From: JAFGJU01 sp964570935
Lineage (GTDB): Bacteria; Eisenbacteria; RBG-16-71-46; JAFGJU01
DNA: 37,336 bases
NCBI GenBank assembly: GCA_964570935.1
Contig: CAZMZP010000002.1
Span: forward strand, 1-37,336
Direction: 5' to 3'
The notes under the pieces are model-generated. The model did not search any database, was not told the DNA's origin, and saw only the letters and a program-made list of their open reading frames with translations. Within the stretch, counting starts at the first letter, position 1; the number at the start of each line of letters is the position of its first letter. This document shows, in pieces, positions 7,832 to 15,520 of the stretch. A program made the translations under genes and the position numbers.

Positions 7832-8680
7832 ATGAGCACGCCGAACGTTGGCGATGGCCGCTCCGTGGAATGGCGAAAGATACTCCTGTTCTGTCTGCTG
7901 GCGTTCGCGCTGTTCTGGGTCCCTTTCTTCGGGATGATGCTGAACGGCGGTAGGATGCCGGTCGCGGCAGGTAGTGGGTCTCTTTTCTGGCACACGCTCT
8001 TCGGCATCATGGGGCCGTACAGTCCGCTCATCGCAGCGGTGTTGATGCGCTTCTTGATAGCGAGGGAAGGCCTCCGTGACGCGCACCTGGGATTGAGGAG
8101 GGTCGCCGCCCGCTGGTGGGTTCTGGCCCTGGTGCTCCCGTTTTTCTGGAACGGTGTGCAGGACGCCGTCCAGGTCGGTCTCGGATACATGGACGTGGAC
8201 TGGAGCCAGCTCTGGCGGGGTCTCTACCGGCTGCCCATAAACCTCTTCGGCGGAGTGCTCATCTTCATAGGCGAGGAGTTCGGCTGGCGCAGCTACCTTG
8301 TGGAGAAGCTCCGGCCTCTCGGCCGATGGAACGTGCTCCTCTTGAGCGGGTTCGTGTGGGCGGCGTGGCACCTGCCGTTGCTCGTCATGCCGAACGCCAC
8401 GTACGGTCAGGAAGTGCAGCCGGCCGGCGCGGTGTACGCCTTCTTCATATTCGTGATGATGGGCTTCATATTCGGCTGGTTGTATCTCAGGTCCGGGAGC
8501 GTGTGGCCGTGCGTCCTGATGCACTCGTACAACAACCTCATCGGGCTGGAGCTCTTCAGAGAGGCGGTCAAAGTTCATCTGGAGCCGACGCTGCTGCAGA
8601 AATCCATGGTGGCCTTCTTCCCGATTGCCGTCGTCTGGCTTGTTCTGTACGTTTCGCGTCAATTCAAAGACCCACGGTGA
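7832..8680 (+). CDS. CPBP family intramembrane glutamic endopeptidase
   Basis: The 282-residue membrane protein belongs to the CPBP (CAAX protease and bacteriocin-processing) family, ABI superfamily. The three catalytic motifs are present: EEFGWR (Glu148, Glu149, Arg153), the AAWHLP histidine (His180) and HSYNN (His231, Asn235). Such proteases cleave near the membrane surface, and substrates are unknown for most bacterial members. GGAGGG ends four bases before the ATG at 7832, which decides the start; an ATG at 7820 would place that site inside the coding region. Confidence 0.88.
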   Translation: MSTPNVGDGRSVEWRKILLFCLLAFALFWVPFFGMMLNGGRMPVAAGSGSLFWHTLFGIMGPYSPLIAAVLMRFLIAREGLRDAHLGLRRVAARWWVLALVLPFFWNGVQDAVQVGLGYMDVDWSQLWRGLYRLPINLFGGVLIFIGEEFGWRSYLVEKLRPLGRWNVLLLSGFVWAAWHLPLLVMPNATYGQEVQPAGAVYAFFIFVMMGFIFGWLYLRSGSVWPCVLMHSYNNLIGLELFREAVKVHLEPTLLQKSMVAFFPIAVVWLVLYVSRQFKDPR

Positions 8681-8789
8681 GAGTGTCGCGGCCGCCGGTG
8701 CGTTCCGGGTGGCCGCTTGCGGGAGGGGTTCCACCCGGAACCTCACCCCCGACCCCGACCGCCAGGTCCATGGGCTGGCCAGGCATCGC

Positions 8790-8818
8790 TTGCATCAATA
8801 TATACATTGGTGTATACT
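8790..8818 (+). promoter_or_regulatory. Promoter of the toxin-antitoxin operon
   Basis: TTGCAT (8790-8795), exactly 17 bases and TATACT (8813-8818) make a clear sigma70 promoter. The -10 box ends six bases before the toxin ATG at 8825, and no Shine-Dalgarno is present, so the transcript is predicted to start at or next to the ATG (leaderless). Confidence 0.65.
8801..8816. promoter_or_regulatory. Inverted-repeat operator overlapping the -10 box
   Basis: TATACA (8801-8806) and TGTATA (8811-8816) are a perfect six-base inverted repeat around TTGG. It overlaps the -10 hexamer of the toxin promoter. This is the expected position of the autoregulatory site for the HigA-type antitoxin, alone or in complex with the toxin. 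Confidence 0.6.
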
Positions 8819-8824
8819 GCGATC

Positions 8825-9178
8825 ATGGATGGCACGCTTGACAAGCCCGTGGTCTGGCTCGGCTCATCTCTGAAGAATGTGCGTGCTTTTCCACCCGATG
8901 CGCGCAGACTAGCGGGCTACCAGCTGCGCCGCCTGCAAGCCGGGCTGGTGCCAAGCGACTACAAGCTGGTCAAAGCCGTGGGGCCCGGCGTGTACGAAGT
9001 AAGAATTCACACGCGGCTCGAGCATCGTGTCTTCTATGTGACCAGAATGCCAGAGGCAGTGTACGTGCTTCATGCTTTCGAGAAGCGAACTCGCCAGACG
9101 CGTCAAGCCGATATCAATCTGGCCAGGAAACGGTTAACTGAGCTGGTGAACCTTCGCCGACACATAAAGGAGAACTGA
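8825..9178 (+). CDS. RelE/HigB-type toxin (Gp49-like)
   Basis: The 117-residue protein resembles the HigB/RelE-like toxins of the phage-derived Gp49 family, ribosome-dependent mRNA interferases. Recognisable features are the N-terminal LGSSLKNVRAFPPDARRLAGYQLRRLQAG, the central VYEVRIHTRLEHRVFYV strand pair and the YVLHAFEKRTRQT segment with basic catalytic residues. The toxin gene comes first and the antitoxin second, the order typical of higBA. The ATG at 8825 lies six bases from the -10 box. Six bases separate its stop from the antitoxin start. Confidence 0.88.
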   Translation: MDGTLDKPVVWLGSSLKNVRAFPPDARRLAGYQLRRLQAGLVPSDYKLVKAVGPGVYEVRIHTRLEHRVFYVTRMPEAVYVLHAFEKRTRQTRQADINLARKRLTELVNLRRHIKEN

Positions 9179-9184
9179 ACGATC

Positions 9185-9478
9185 ATGACGACTCAGCGCT
9201 CATCGGGCAACGTGTTCCGTGATCTCGGGTTTCCTCCTGAGGAGGCCGAAAATCTCCGTACAAGGGCAGACCTCATGATAGAGCTTACCAAGCTAATCAG
9301 GGCTCGGCACCTCACACAGACTGCTGCGGCGAAGTGGTTGGGAGTGACCCAACCCAGGATCAGCGATCTCATGCGCGGCAAGATCGACCGTTTTAGCACT
9401 GACAATCTGATCGAAATGCTCGGTCATGCGGGCCTACGCGTCAGCTTCACTCTGAAGCCTCGAAGAAAAGTCGCCTAA
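9185..9478 (+). CDS. HigA-type antitoxin, XRE family HTH
   Basis: The 97-residue protein has a helix-turn-helix of the XRE/HTH_37 type in its centre, with TQTAAAKWLGVTQPRISDLMRGK as the DNA-reading part, and a short C-terminal segment ending in basic residues. It should neutralise the upstream toxin and repress the operon through the inverted repeat at 8801-8816. AAAGGAG sits upstream inside the end of the toxin gene, so it has its own ribosome-binding site, unlike the toxin. That difference could help keep antitoxin in excess. Confidence 0.88.
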   Translation: MTTQRSSGNVFRDLGFPPEEAENLRTRADLMIELTKLIRARHLTQTAAAKWLGVTQPRISDLMRGKIDRFSTDNLIEMLGHAGLRVSFTLKPRRKVA

Positions 9479-9521
9479 CGTCAGAGCTCTCGGCGTCTAT
9501 CGAAGAAATCCTGGAGGATTC

Positions 9522-10367
9522 GTGAAAAAGTCCAAACACGTCACGGGCCGGAACAAACTGACTCGCGGCAGCCGCGTCGGCGTCACGGAGCGCCGCTCCG
9601 AGGGCGCCGGCGTTCAGACCCGTCCCGCCGGCCTCGAAGGCAGGGTGGCACTGGTGACCGGCGGCGGCGCCGGCATAGGCAGGGCCATATCCCTGGCCCT
9701 GGGCAGGACCGGAGCGAGTGTAGTCGTAAACTGCCATACGAGACGAAGTCACGCTGAGGCCGTGGCGCGGGCAATCCGCGCAAGCGGCGGCAGGGCCGTC
9801 GTCGTACGCGCCGACGTGTCTTCCCCGAAAGGGGCGGCCAGGGCGGTCGGGGCGGCCGTGAGCGAATTCGGGCGGCTGGACATCCTCGTCAACAACGTGG
9901 GGGATTTTCTCTACAAGCCGCTGCTGGACGTCACGCCCGGGGAGTGGCAGGCGATAATCCGGAACAACCTGGACAGCGCCTTTTACTGCTCATTACGGGC
10001 GATCCCTCACATGAAGAAACGCCGCTGGGGAAGGATAGTGAACCTGGGCGTGGCGGGATGCGACGGCATGAGGGCTTTCCCGAACACCACCGCTTACAAC
10101 GTCGCAAAGACGGGCGTGCTTATTCTGACGAAGTCGCTGGCGAAGGAAGTCGCTCCTTTCGGTGTCACGGTGAATGTCGTGGCGCCGGGCCTCATAGACA
10201 CAGGAGCTCTGGCCAGGCGCTTGATGAAGAGGTTCGAGAAGTCGCTTCCCATGAACCGCGCCGGCACTCCGGATGAAGTGGCGGGTGTCGTGTTGTTCCT
10301 GGTGAGCGAGGGCGCCTCCTACATAACCGGGGCGTGCGTCCCGGTCTCGGGAGGATGGCTCCTGTGA
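9522..10367 (+). CDS. Short-chain dehydrogenase/reductase (FabG-like)
   Basis: The 281-residue protein has a classical SDR fold: the nucleotide-binding TGGGAGIG (46-53), NNVG (124-127), the YNVAK catalytic pair (Tyr192, Lys196) and the PGLIDTGA segment. The family reduces ketones or oxidises alcohols with NAD(P)H; the substrate is unknown. The usual catalytic serine, normally in an (I)SS(V)AG segment, is not visible: the corresponding sequence is NLGVAG (174-179). About 38 basic, poorly conserved residues precede the core. The GTG start follows GGAGG at 9513-9517. The stop overlaps the helicase start (GTGA), implying translational coupling. Confidence 0.85.
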   Translation: MKKSKHVTGRNKLTRGSRVGVTERRSEGAGVQTRPAGLEGRVALVTGGGAGIGRAISLALGRTGASVVVNCHTRRSHAEAVARAIRASGGRAVVVRADVSSPKGAARAVGAAVSEFGRLDILVNNVGDFLYKPLLDVTPGEWQAIIRNNLDSAFYCSLRAIPHMKKRRWGRIVNLGVAGCDGMRAFPNTTAYNVAKTGVLILTKSLAKEVAPFGVTVNVVAPGLIDTGALARRLMKRFEKSLPMNRAGTPDEVAGVVLFLVSEGASYITGACVPVSGGWLL

Positions 10368-13357
10368 TAGTGCAGACGTGCACGGACATTCTGTCCGGCT
10401 TGAACCTCGCCCAGACCGAGGCGGTGACCCACGAGACTGGGCCGCTCCTCATCATCGCCGGAGCCGGCACCGGAAAGACCTCCGTCATCGTCCGCCGCAT
10501 AGCCCACCTCATCGCCTCGAAAAAGGCCGAACCAAGCGAAATCATCGCTCTCACCTTCACGGACAAGGCCGCTGCCGAGATGGAAGAGAGAGTGGACGTG
10601 CTGGTGCCCTACGGCTACACGGACGTCTGGATAAGCACTTTTCACGCGTTCGGCGATAGAGTCCTGAGGGAGCACTCCCTCGAGCTGGGGCTCACGCCCG
10701 ATTTCGACGTGCTCACAGCGGCCGAGCAGATAATCTTCTTCAGAGAACACTTGTTTGAGTTCCCGCTCGCCCACTACAGGCCGCTCGGGGACCCGACCAG
10801 GTTCATCAGCGCGCTCGTGACGGTGTTCAGCAGGGCCAAGGACGAGGACGTGAGCCCGCGGGAATACCTCGATTACGCCCGCGGCTTGATGCGGGAGAGC
10901 GAGCTCAAGCAAGAGGACGGGGAGTTGGCCGACAGGGCGCGGAGAGAGCTCGAGGTGGCCGAGTGCTACCAGCTCTACCAGGAGTTGATGGCCCGGGAAG
11001 GGAAGGTGGACTTCGGCGACCAGGTGAACCTGACGCTCAATCTCTTCCGGACGCGGCCGGAAGTGCTCAAGAGATTCAGAGACAGGTTCAAGTACATACT
11101 CGTCGACGAGTTCCAGGACACGAACTACGCGCAGTTCGAACTGGTGAAGCTCCTGGCCGGAGAAGAACGGAACATCACGGTGGTCGGAGACGACGACCAG
11201 AGCATCTACAAGTTCAGGGGCGCCGCCATCAGCAACATCCTGGGCTTTGTTGACTGTTTCCCCGACGCCAAACAGATTGTCCTCACGACCAACTACAGGT
11301 CTCCGCAGTCCATACTGGACTGCGCATACAGACTGGTCAGGTTCAACAACCCGGACAGGCTCGAAGTCAGAAACGCGGTGGACAAGCGACTCGCGGCGGT
11401 CAAAGGAGAAGGGGGTCCTCCGCGCCACCTCCATTTCGACGCGGTGTCGGCAGAGGCGGACTCCGTGGCGAACCTCATCGCCGAGAAGGTCGAGGCCGGG
11501 GAATACAGCCACAAGGACTTCGCCATACTGGTCCGCTCCAACAACGACGCGGACCCGTTCCTGCGAGCGCTCAACATGCGCGGCATCCCGCATCGGTTCT
11601 CGGGGAGCAGGGGGCTCTACAGCAGGGAAGAGATCAAGCTCATGATTTCGTTCCTGAGGTCCGTCTCCAAGTTCGACGACAGCGTGAGCCTTTATTACCT
11701 GGCGGGTTCCGAGATCTACGACGTGGCGCAGGCCGACCTGGTCCGGCTGAACAACTTCGCAAGGCGGAGGAACCTCTCCCTCCACGACGTGCTGGAGCTT
11801 CTCGCGGGCGCGGCGCCCGACCGCGGGACCGTCCCGTCTTCACCCGAACGTGGCAGCGGTGCGCCGGCGACCAGTCCGGCCGACCTGCCCCAGGTTTCAG
11901 AAGTCAGTCTGGAGAAGGCGCGGCGGCTTATGTCCGACGTCGAGAAGTACGTGGGACTCGCCCGCACAAGGTCCGCGGGGGAAGTGCTGTACAGGTTCAT
12001 AACCGATACCGGCTTTCTGGGGCGTCTCAGCCGAGAGGAGTCTCCGACAGCCGACGAGAAGATAAAGAACATCGCCAAGTTCTTCGACCTTCTCAGGAAC
12101 TTCGGCTCCGTGGCCCTCCACGACAGAGTGCAGAACTTCGTGGAGCACCTGGACATGCTGACCGACGCCGGGGACGACCCGGCCGTGGCGGAGGCCGACA
12201 TCGATGAGGGCGCCGTCAACGTGCTGACGGTGCACAAGGCGAAGGGTCTCGAATTCAACGTCGTCTTCATGGTGAGCTTGGTGTCACAGAGATTTCCAGT
12301 GCCCCACAGGAAGGAGCAGATAGAGCTGCCCGGCCCGCTGGTCAGGGACATCCTGCCGTCCGGGGACTTCCATCTTCAGGAAGAGAGGCGGCTCTTCTAC
12401 GTCGGCATGACCCGCGCGAGGGAGGAGCTGTACCTCACCACGGCGCGCGATTACGGTGGAGCGCGCCCGAAGAAGATCAGCCAGTTCGTGATGGAGGCGA
12501 TGGACCTTCCCAAGACCGCGCCGACGCCGTTCAAGTCCTCCGCGATCGAGGTGATACAGAGAAGCGCGGGCGTCGAGCCGGAGAAGCTCGCTCCCGTGGC
12601 GCGGCCGATACCGCCCGAGGAGACTCTGACCCTCAGCCATCTGCAAGTCGACGACTACGAGACCTGCCCGCTCAAGTACAAATACGTGCACATACTGCGC
12701 GTGCCCATCATGAGGCATCACGCCGTGGTGTACGGGAGCGCCATTCACCAGGCGGTCCAGGAATACCTGCGCCGCAAGGCCGAAGGCAGAAGCATGACCC
12801 TGGACGAGTTCCTCCGTGTGTTCGAGGCTTCCTGGGGGAGCGAAGGCTTCCTGACCCGGGAGCACGAGGAGCAGCGTTTCGCGGCGGGCAAGGAGGCCCT
12901 GGCGAAGTTCTTCCAGGACGAGGAAAAGAGCGGCGTCGCGCCCACCTACGTCGAGAAGGAGTTCTGTTTCTTCATCGACAACAACCGGGTCATAGGCAGA
13001 TGGGACAGGGTGGACGAGCGGGAAGACGGCACGAGGATAATCGACTTCAAGTCCTCGCAGGTGCACTCGCAGAAGGACGCGGACAAGCGAACGAAGGACA
13101 GCCTCCAGCTCCACATCTATGCCCTGGCCTACCAGCGCACGTTCGGGAAAGTCCCGGGGTCAGTGGAGCTTCATTTCCTGGGGTCGGGACTTGTGGGACG
13201 GCACGACGTCACCGAAGCCGACATGCAGGACGCGGCCGAGCGCATCAGCGACGCGGCGCGGGGCATACGAGCCCGGGCGTTCGACGCGGCCCCGGAGTAC
13301 ATGTCCTGCCAGTACTGCGCGTACAACGGCATCTGTCCCAGTTCCAGGTGGCGCTGA
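10364..13357 (+). CDS. UvrD/PcrA-like helicase fused to a PD-(D/E)XK iron-sulfur nuclease
   Basis: This is a superfamily 1A helicase of about 997 residues with a C-terminal nuclease. Helicase motifs seen are GAGTGKT (Walker A, 33-39), DEFQDTN (Walker B), GDDDQSIYKFRG, TTNYRS, VHKAKGLEF and a final VGMTRARE. The nuclease domain (about 755-997) has the PD-(D/E)XK core IIDFKSS (Asp894, Lys896) and QLHIYALAY. Cysteines at 768, 982, 985 and 991 match the Fe-S pattern of AddB/Cas4-like nucleases. A Pro/Ser-rich linker interrupts the helicase near residues 485-515. It probably processes DNA ends or stalled forks. GGGAGG at 10349-10354 lies nine bases before the GTG at 10364, better spacing than the abutting ATG at 10355. 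That GTG overlaps the SDR stop by three bases. Confidence 0.92.
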   Translation: MIVQTCTDILSGLNLAQTEAVTHETGPLLIIAGAGTGKTSVIVRRIAHLIASKKAEPSEIIALTFTDKAAAEMEERVDVLVPYGYTDVWISTFHAFGDRVLREHSLELGLTPDFDVLTAAEQIIFFREHLFEFPLAHYRPLGDPTRFISALVTVFSRAKDEDVSPREYLDYARGLMRESELKQEDGELADRARRELEVAECYQLYQELMAREGKVDFGDQVNLTLNLFRTRPEVLKRFRDRFKYILVDEFQDTNYAQFELVKLLAGEERNITVVGDDDQSIYKFRGAAISNILGFVDCFPDAKQIVLTTNYRSPQSILDCAYRLVRFNNPDRLEVRNAVDKRLAAVKGEGGPPRHLHFDAVSAEADSVANLIAEKVEAGEYSHKDFAILVRSNNDADPFLRALNMRGIPHRFSGSRGLYSREEIKLMISFLRSVSKFDDSVSLYYLAGSEIYDVAQADLVRLNNFARRRNLSLHDVLELLAGAAPDRGTVPSSPERGSGAPATSPADLPQVSEVSLEKARRLMSDVEKYVGLARTRSAGEVLYRFITDTGFLGRLSREESPTADEKIKNIAKFFDLLRNFGSVALHDRVQNFVEHLDMLTDAGDDPAVAEADIDEGAVNVLTVHKAKGLEFNVVFMVSLVSQRFPVPHRKEQIELPGPLVRDILPSGDFHLQEERRLFYVGMTRAREELYLTTARDYGGARPKKISQFVMEAMDLPKTAPTPFKSSAIEVIQRSAGVEPEKLAPVARPIPPEETLTLSHLQVDDYETCPLKYKYVHILRVPIMRHHAVVYGSAIHQAVQEYLRRKAEGRSMTLDEFLRVFEASWGSEGFLTREHEEQRFAAGKEALAKFFQDEEKSGVAPTYVEKEFCFFIDNNRVIGRWDRVDEREDGTRIIDFKSSQVHSQKDADKRTKDSLQLHIYALAYQRTFGKVPGSVELHFLGSGLVGRHDVTEADMQDAAERISDAARGIRARAFDAAPEYMSCQYCAYNGICPSSRWR

Positions 13358-13446
13358 GACCGCGGAATGGGTTAACATCGTGTGAAATCAACACGGCGGC
13401 ACTGAGCGGCCGGGTTCCGACTTCTGCGCGCGGCACAGGAGCACGA

Positions 13447-14178
13447 TTGGTCAAGGCAACTTCGCTAAAGAAGATCTTCTACGACGGCAAGAGGGGTGAC
13501 GTCCTGGCCGTGGACGACCTCTCGTTTGAATGCCGTCCGGGGACCGTCTTCGGCCTTCTGGGAAGAAACGGCGCCGGGAAGACCACGACCCTCCGCATGC
13601 TCTCGACCATCCTTGTCCCCACCTCCGGGACGGCCACGGTGGGCGGGTTTGACATTGTTCAGTCCCCCGAAAAGGTAAGGGAAAAGATAGGTTTTCTGTC
13701 GGGCGACACCAAGCTGTACGACCGTCTGACAGGCAGGGAGACGTTGTCGTACTTCGGCCGTCTGGCCGGCCTGTGCAGGGAGACGGTGTCGAGGAGGATC
13801 GAGGATCTGTCCGCGCAATTCAACTTGGGTGACGTGCTGGACGTGCGGGTCGGGAAGATGTCCACCGGGATGAAGCAGAAGATCTCCGTCGCCAGGGTCA
13901 TCATCCACGACCCTCCAGTGCTGATACTGGACGAACCCACGCTCGGACTTGACGTGGTCAACGCACGCTCCACGTTCGACCTCATACGGAGATGGCGGGA
14001 CGACAGCAAGACCATCATATTCTCCACGCACATAATGAGCGAGGCCGAGAGACTCTGCGACGAGCTGGGGATAATCGAGAAGGGGAGGCTTCTGGCCGCG
14101 GGTTCGCCCCGCGAGCTGACGGCGCAGCACGGCGGCGACCTGGAGGACGTCTTCATAAGGCTGGTAACGGCGACCTAG
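13447..14178 (+). CDS. ABC transporter ATP-binding protein, NatA-like
   Basis: The 243-residue ATPase has Walker A GRNGAGKTT, a signature region STGMKQK, Walker B LILDEPTLGLD and a switch histidine in FSTHIMSEAE. It is closest in type to NatA of the Na+-exporting NatAB system and related ABC-2 exporters. A TTG at 13447 follows AGGAG (13437-13441) with a five-base gap and immediately precedes VKATSLKKIF, which fits the family; no ATG is available near that site. The permease gene follows after 67 bases and completes the transporter. Confidence 0.9.
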   Translation: MVKATSLKKIFYDGKRGDVLAVDDLSFECRPGTVFGLLGRNGAGKTTTLRMLSTILVPTSGTATVGGFDIVQSPEKVREKIGFLSGDTKLYDRLTGRETLSYFGRLAGLCRETVSRRIEDLSAQFNLGDVLDVRVGKMSTGMKQKISVARVIIHDPPVLILDEPTLGLDVVNARSTFDLIRRWRDDSKTIIFSTHIMSEAERLCDELGIIEKGRLLAAGSPRELTAQHGGDLEDVFIRLVTAT

Positions 14179-14245
14179 GGCGTCTGGCGCCCGAACCCGG
14201 CCGGCGGCGCCGCTTGTCGAGGCCGCGGCGCGAGCGAGCACAAGC

Positions 14246-15451
14246 ATGAAACTGAGCAACATCCGCACGGTACTGTGGAAGGAAGTCATCGACACTCTGA
14301 GGGACGGCCGCACGCTGTTTCTCCTGGTGGGTCTTCCCCTCGTGATGTACCCGGCTCTGTTCGCGGGCCTGGGCTACTTCGAGCGGCTGATGCGCCAGAA
14401 GCAGGAAGAGGCCACGGTTTCCGTGATAATCGTGAACCCGGCCGACGCACCACAGCTCGTCAGCGCGCTCTCGGGCACGGAGAAGGTGAACGTCGTGAGG
14501 CTGCCCGATACTGACGAGGGATCCGCCTCACGGCTGATAAGAGAAGAAATCGTGCAGGTGGCATTGCTTGTGCCGCCCGCGTTCGAGGAGTCGCTTGCCG
14601 CCGGGAAGACTGGGACGCTTGTCCTTTTGTTCGACGGCGCGAGCGTCGCGTCGGGCGACGCGCGGGACAAGGTTGCGAACGCCGTGAGCGACTACAAGAG
14701 CCGGTTGGTGCGGACGAGGCTGGAGAAGCGCGGCCTCGACATCTCCATCCTGGAAACCGTTCAGATCGACCCGAAAAACGTCGCCACGGCAGGAGAAATG
14801 GGCGCGTTCGTCGTGAGCATGATGGTGCCGTTCTTCCTGATAATCCTGATGTGCGCCGGTGCGCAGCACACCGCCATAGACGTGACCGCCGGCGAGAAGG
14901 AGAGAAGCACGTTGGAAACCGTGCTGACCACCTCCGCCAGCAGGACGGAGATAGTGTTCGGCAAGTTCATTGCCGTGTTGATGACGGCGTGCGCCACAAC
15001 TCTGACGGGCCTCACCGGCCTGCTCCTGACAATCTTCGGAGGGCTGTCGTTCATATCGGGGGAGGCCGGGCAGAAGCTCGTCATCTCCCCCGTCTCGGTG
15101 CTGGCGCTTCTGGCCACGCTGATTCCGGCCATGATCTTCGTGGCGGCGACGTTCGTTGCAATCGGCTGCTTCGCTAAGAGCACCAAGGAAGGCCAGACCT
15201 ACTCTTCCTATTTCTACATGGTCATAATGGTGGCCGCGGTGGTGACGATCTTCCCGGGTGTGGACATGGGCCTGAAGGGGTTCTCGATCCCGCTCATAGG
15301 GGTGCTGTTCCTGGGGCGGGAAATACTGAGCGGCGGGTTCGTGCTGTCTCACGTGGCCGCGGCGCTGGTTTCCACGCTGGCAATCGCTGTGGGGTCGCTG
15401 GTCCTGTCGGTGCGGCTCTTCTCCAACGAGAAGGTGATGTTCAGGGTCTGA
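14246..15451 (+). CDS. ABC-2 type permease, NatB-like
   Basis: The 401-residue permease has one N-terminal membrane helix (about 22-45), a large extracytoplasmic domain to about residue 180 and a cluster of five or six membrane helices. The GEKERSTLETVLTTSASRTEIVFGK segment is the hallmark of NatB/ABC-2 permeases. With the preceding ATPase it forms an exporter, perhaps for sodium or a small organic molecule; the substrate cannot be read from sequence. No convincing Shine-Dalgarno precedes the ATG. The gene converges on the CoA-disulfide reductase gene across about 70 bases without a clear terminator. Confidence 0.88.
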   Translation: MKLSNIRTVLWKEVIDTLRDGRTLFLLVGLPLVMYPALFAGLGYFERLMRQKQEEATVSVIIVNPADAPQLVSALSGTEKVNVVRLPDTDEGSASRLIREEIVQVALLVPPAFEESLAAGKTGTLVLLFDGASVASGDARDKVANAVSDYKSRLVRTRLEKRGLDISILETVQIDPKNVATAGEMGAFVVSMMVPFFLIILMCAGAQHTAIDVTAGEKERSTLETVLTTSASRTEIVFGKFIAVLMTACATTLTGLTGLLLTIFGGLSFISGEAGQKLVISPVSVLALLATLIPAMIFVAATFVAIGCFAKSTKEGQTYSSYFYMVIMVAAVVTIFPGVDMGLKGFSIPLIGVLFLGREILSGGFVLSHVAAALVSTLAIAVGSLVLSVRLFSNEKVMFRV

Positions 15452-15520
15452 GGCCGGGGTGGCGCTCCGCTGCTCTCGGCCCACGTGCTGCGCTCGGTCG
15501 GCGCTGCGCTTCCGCCCCCG

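Noticed and set aside
10355..10357. ATG at 10355 as the helicase start
   Set aside because: It directly abuts GGGAGG with no spacing; the GTG at 10364 has normal spacing and overlaps the previous stop codon.
10319..11785. 488-codon open frame opposite the helicase gene
   Set aside because: It lies opposite motif-bearing helicase codons and has no domain or ribosome-binding site.
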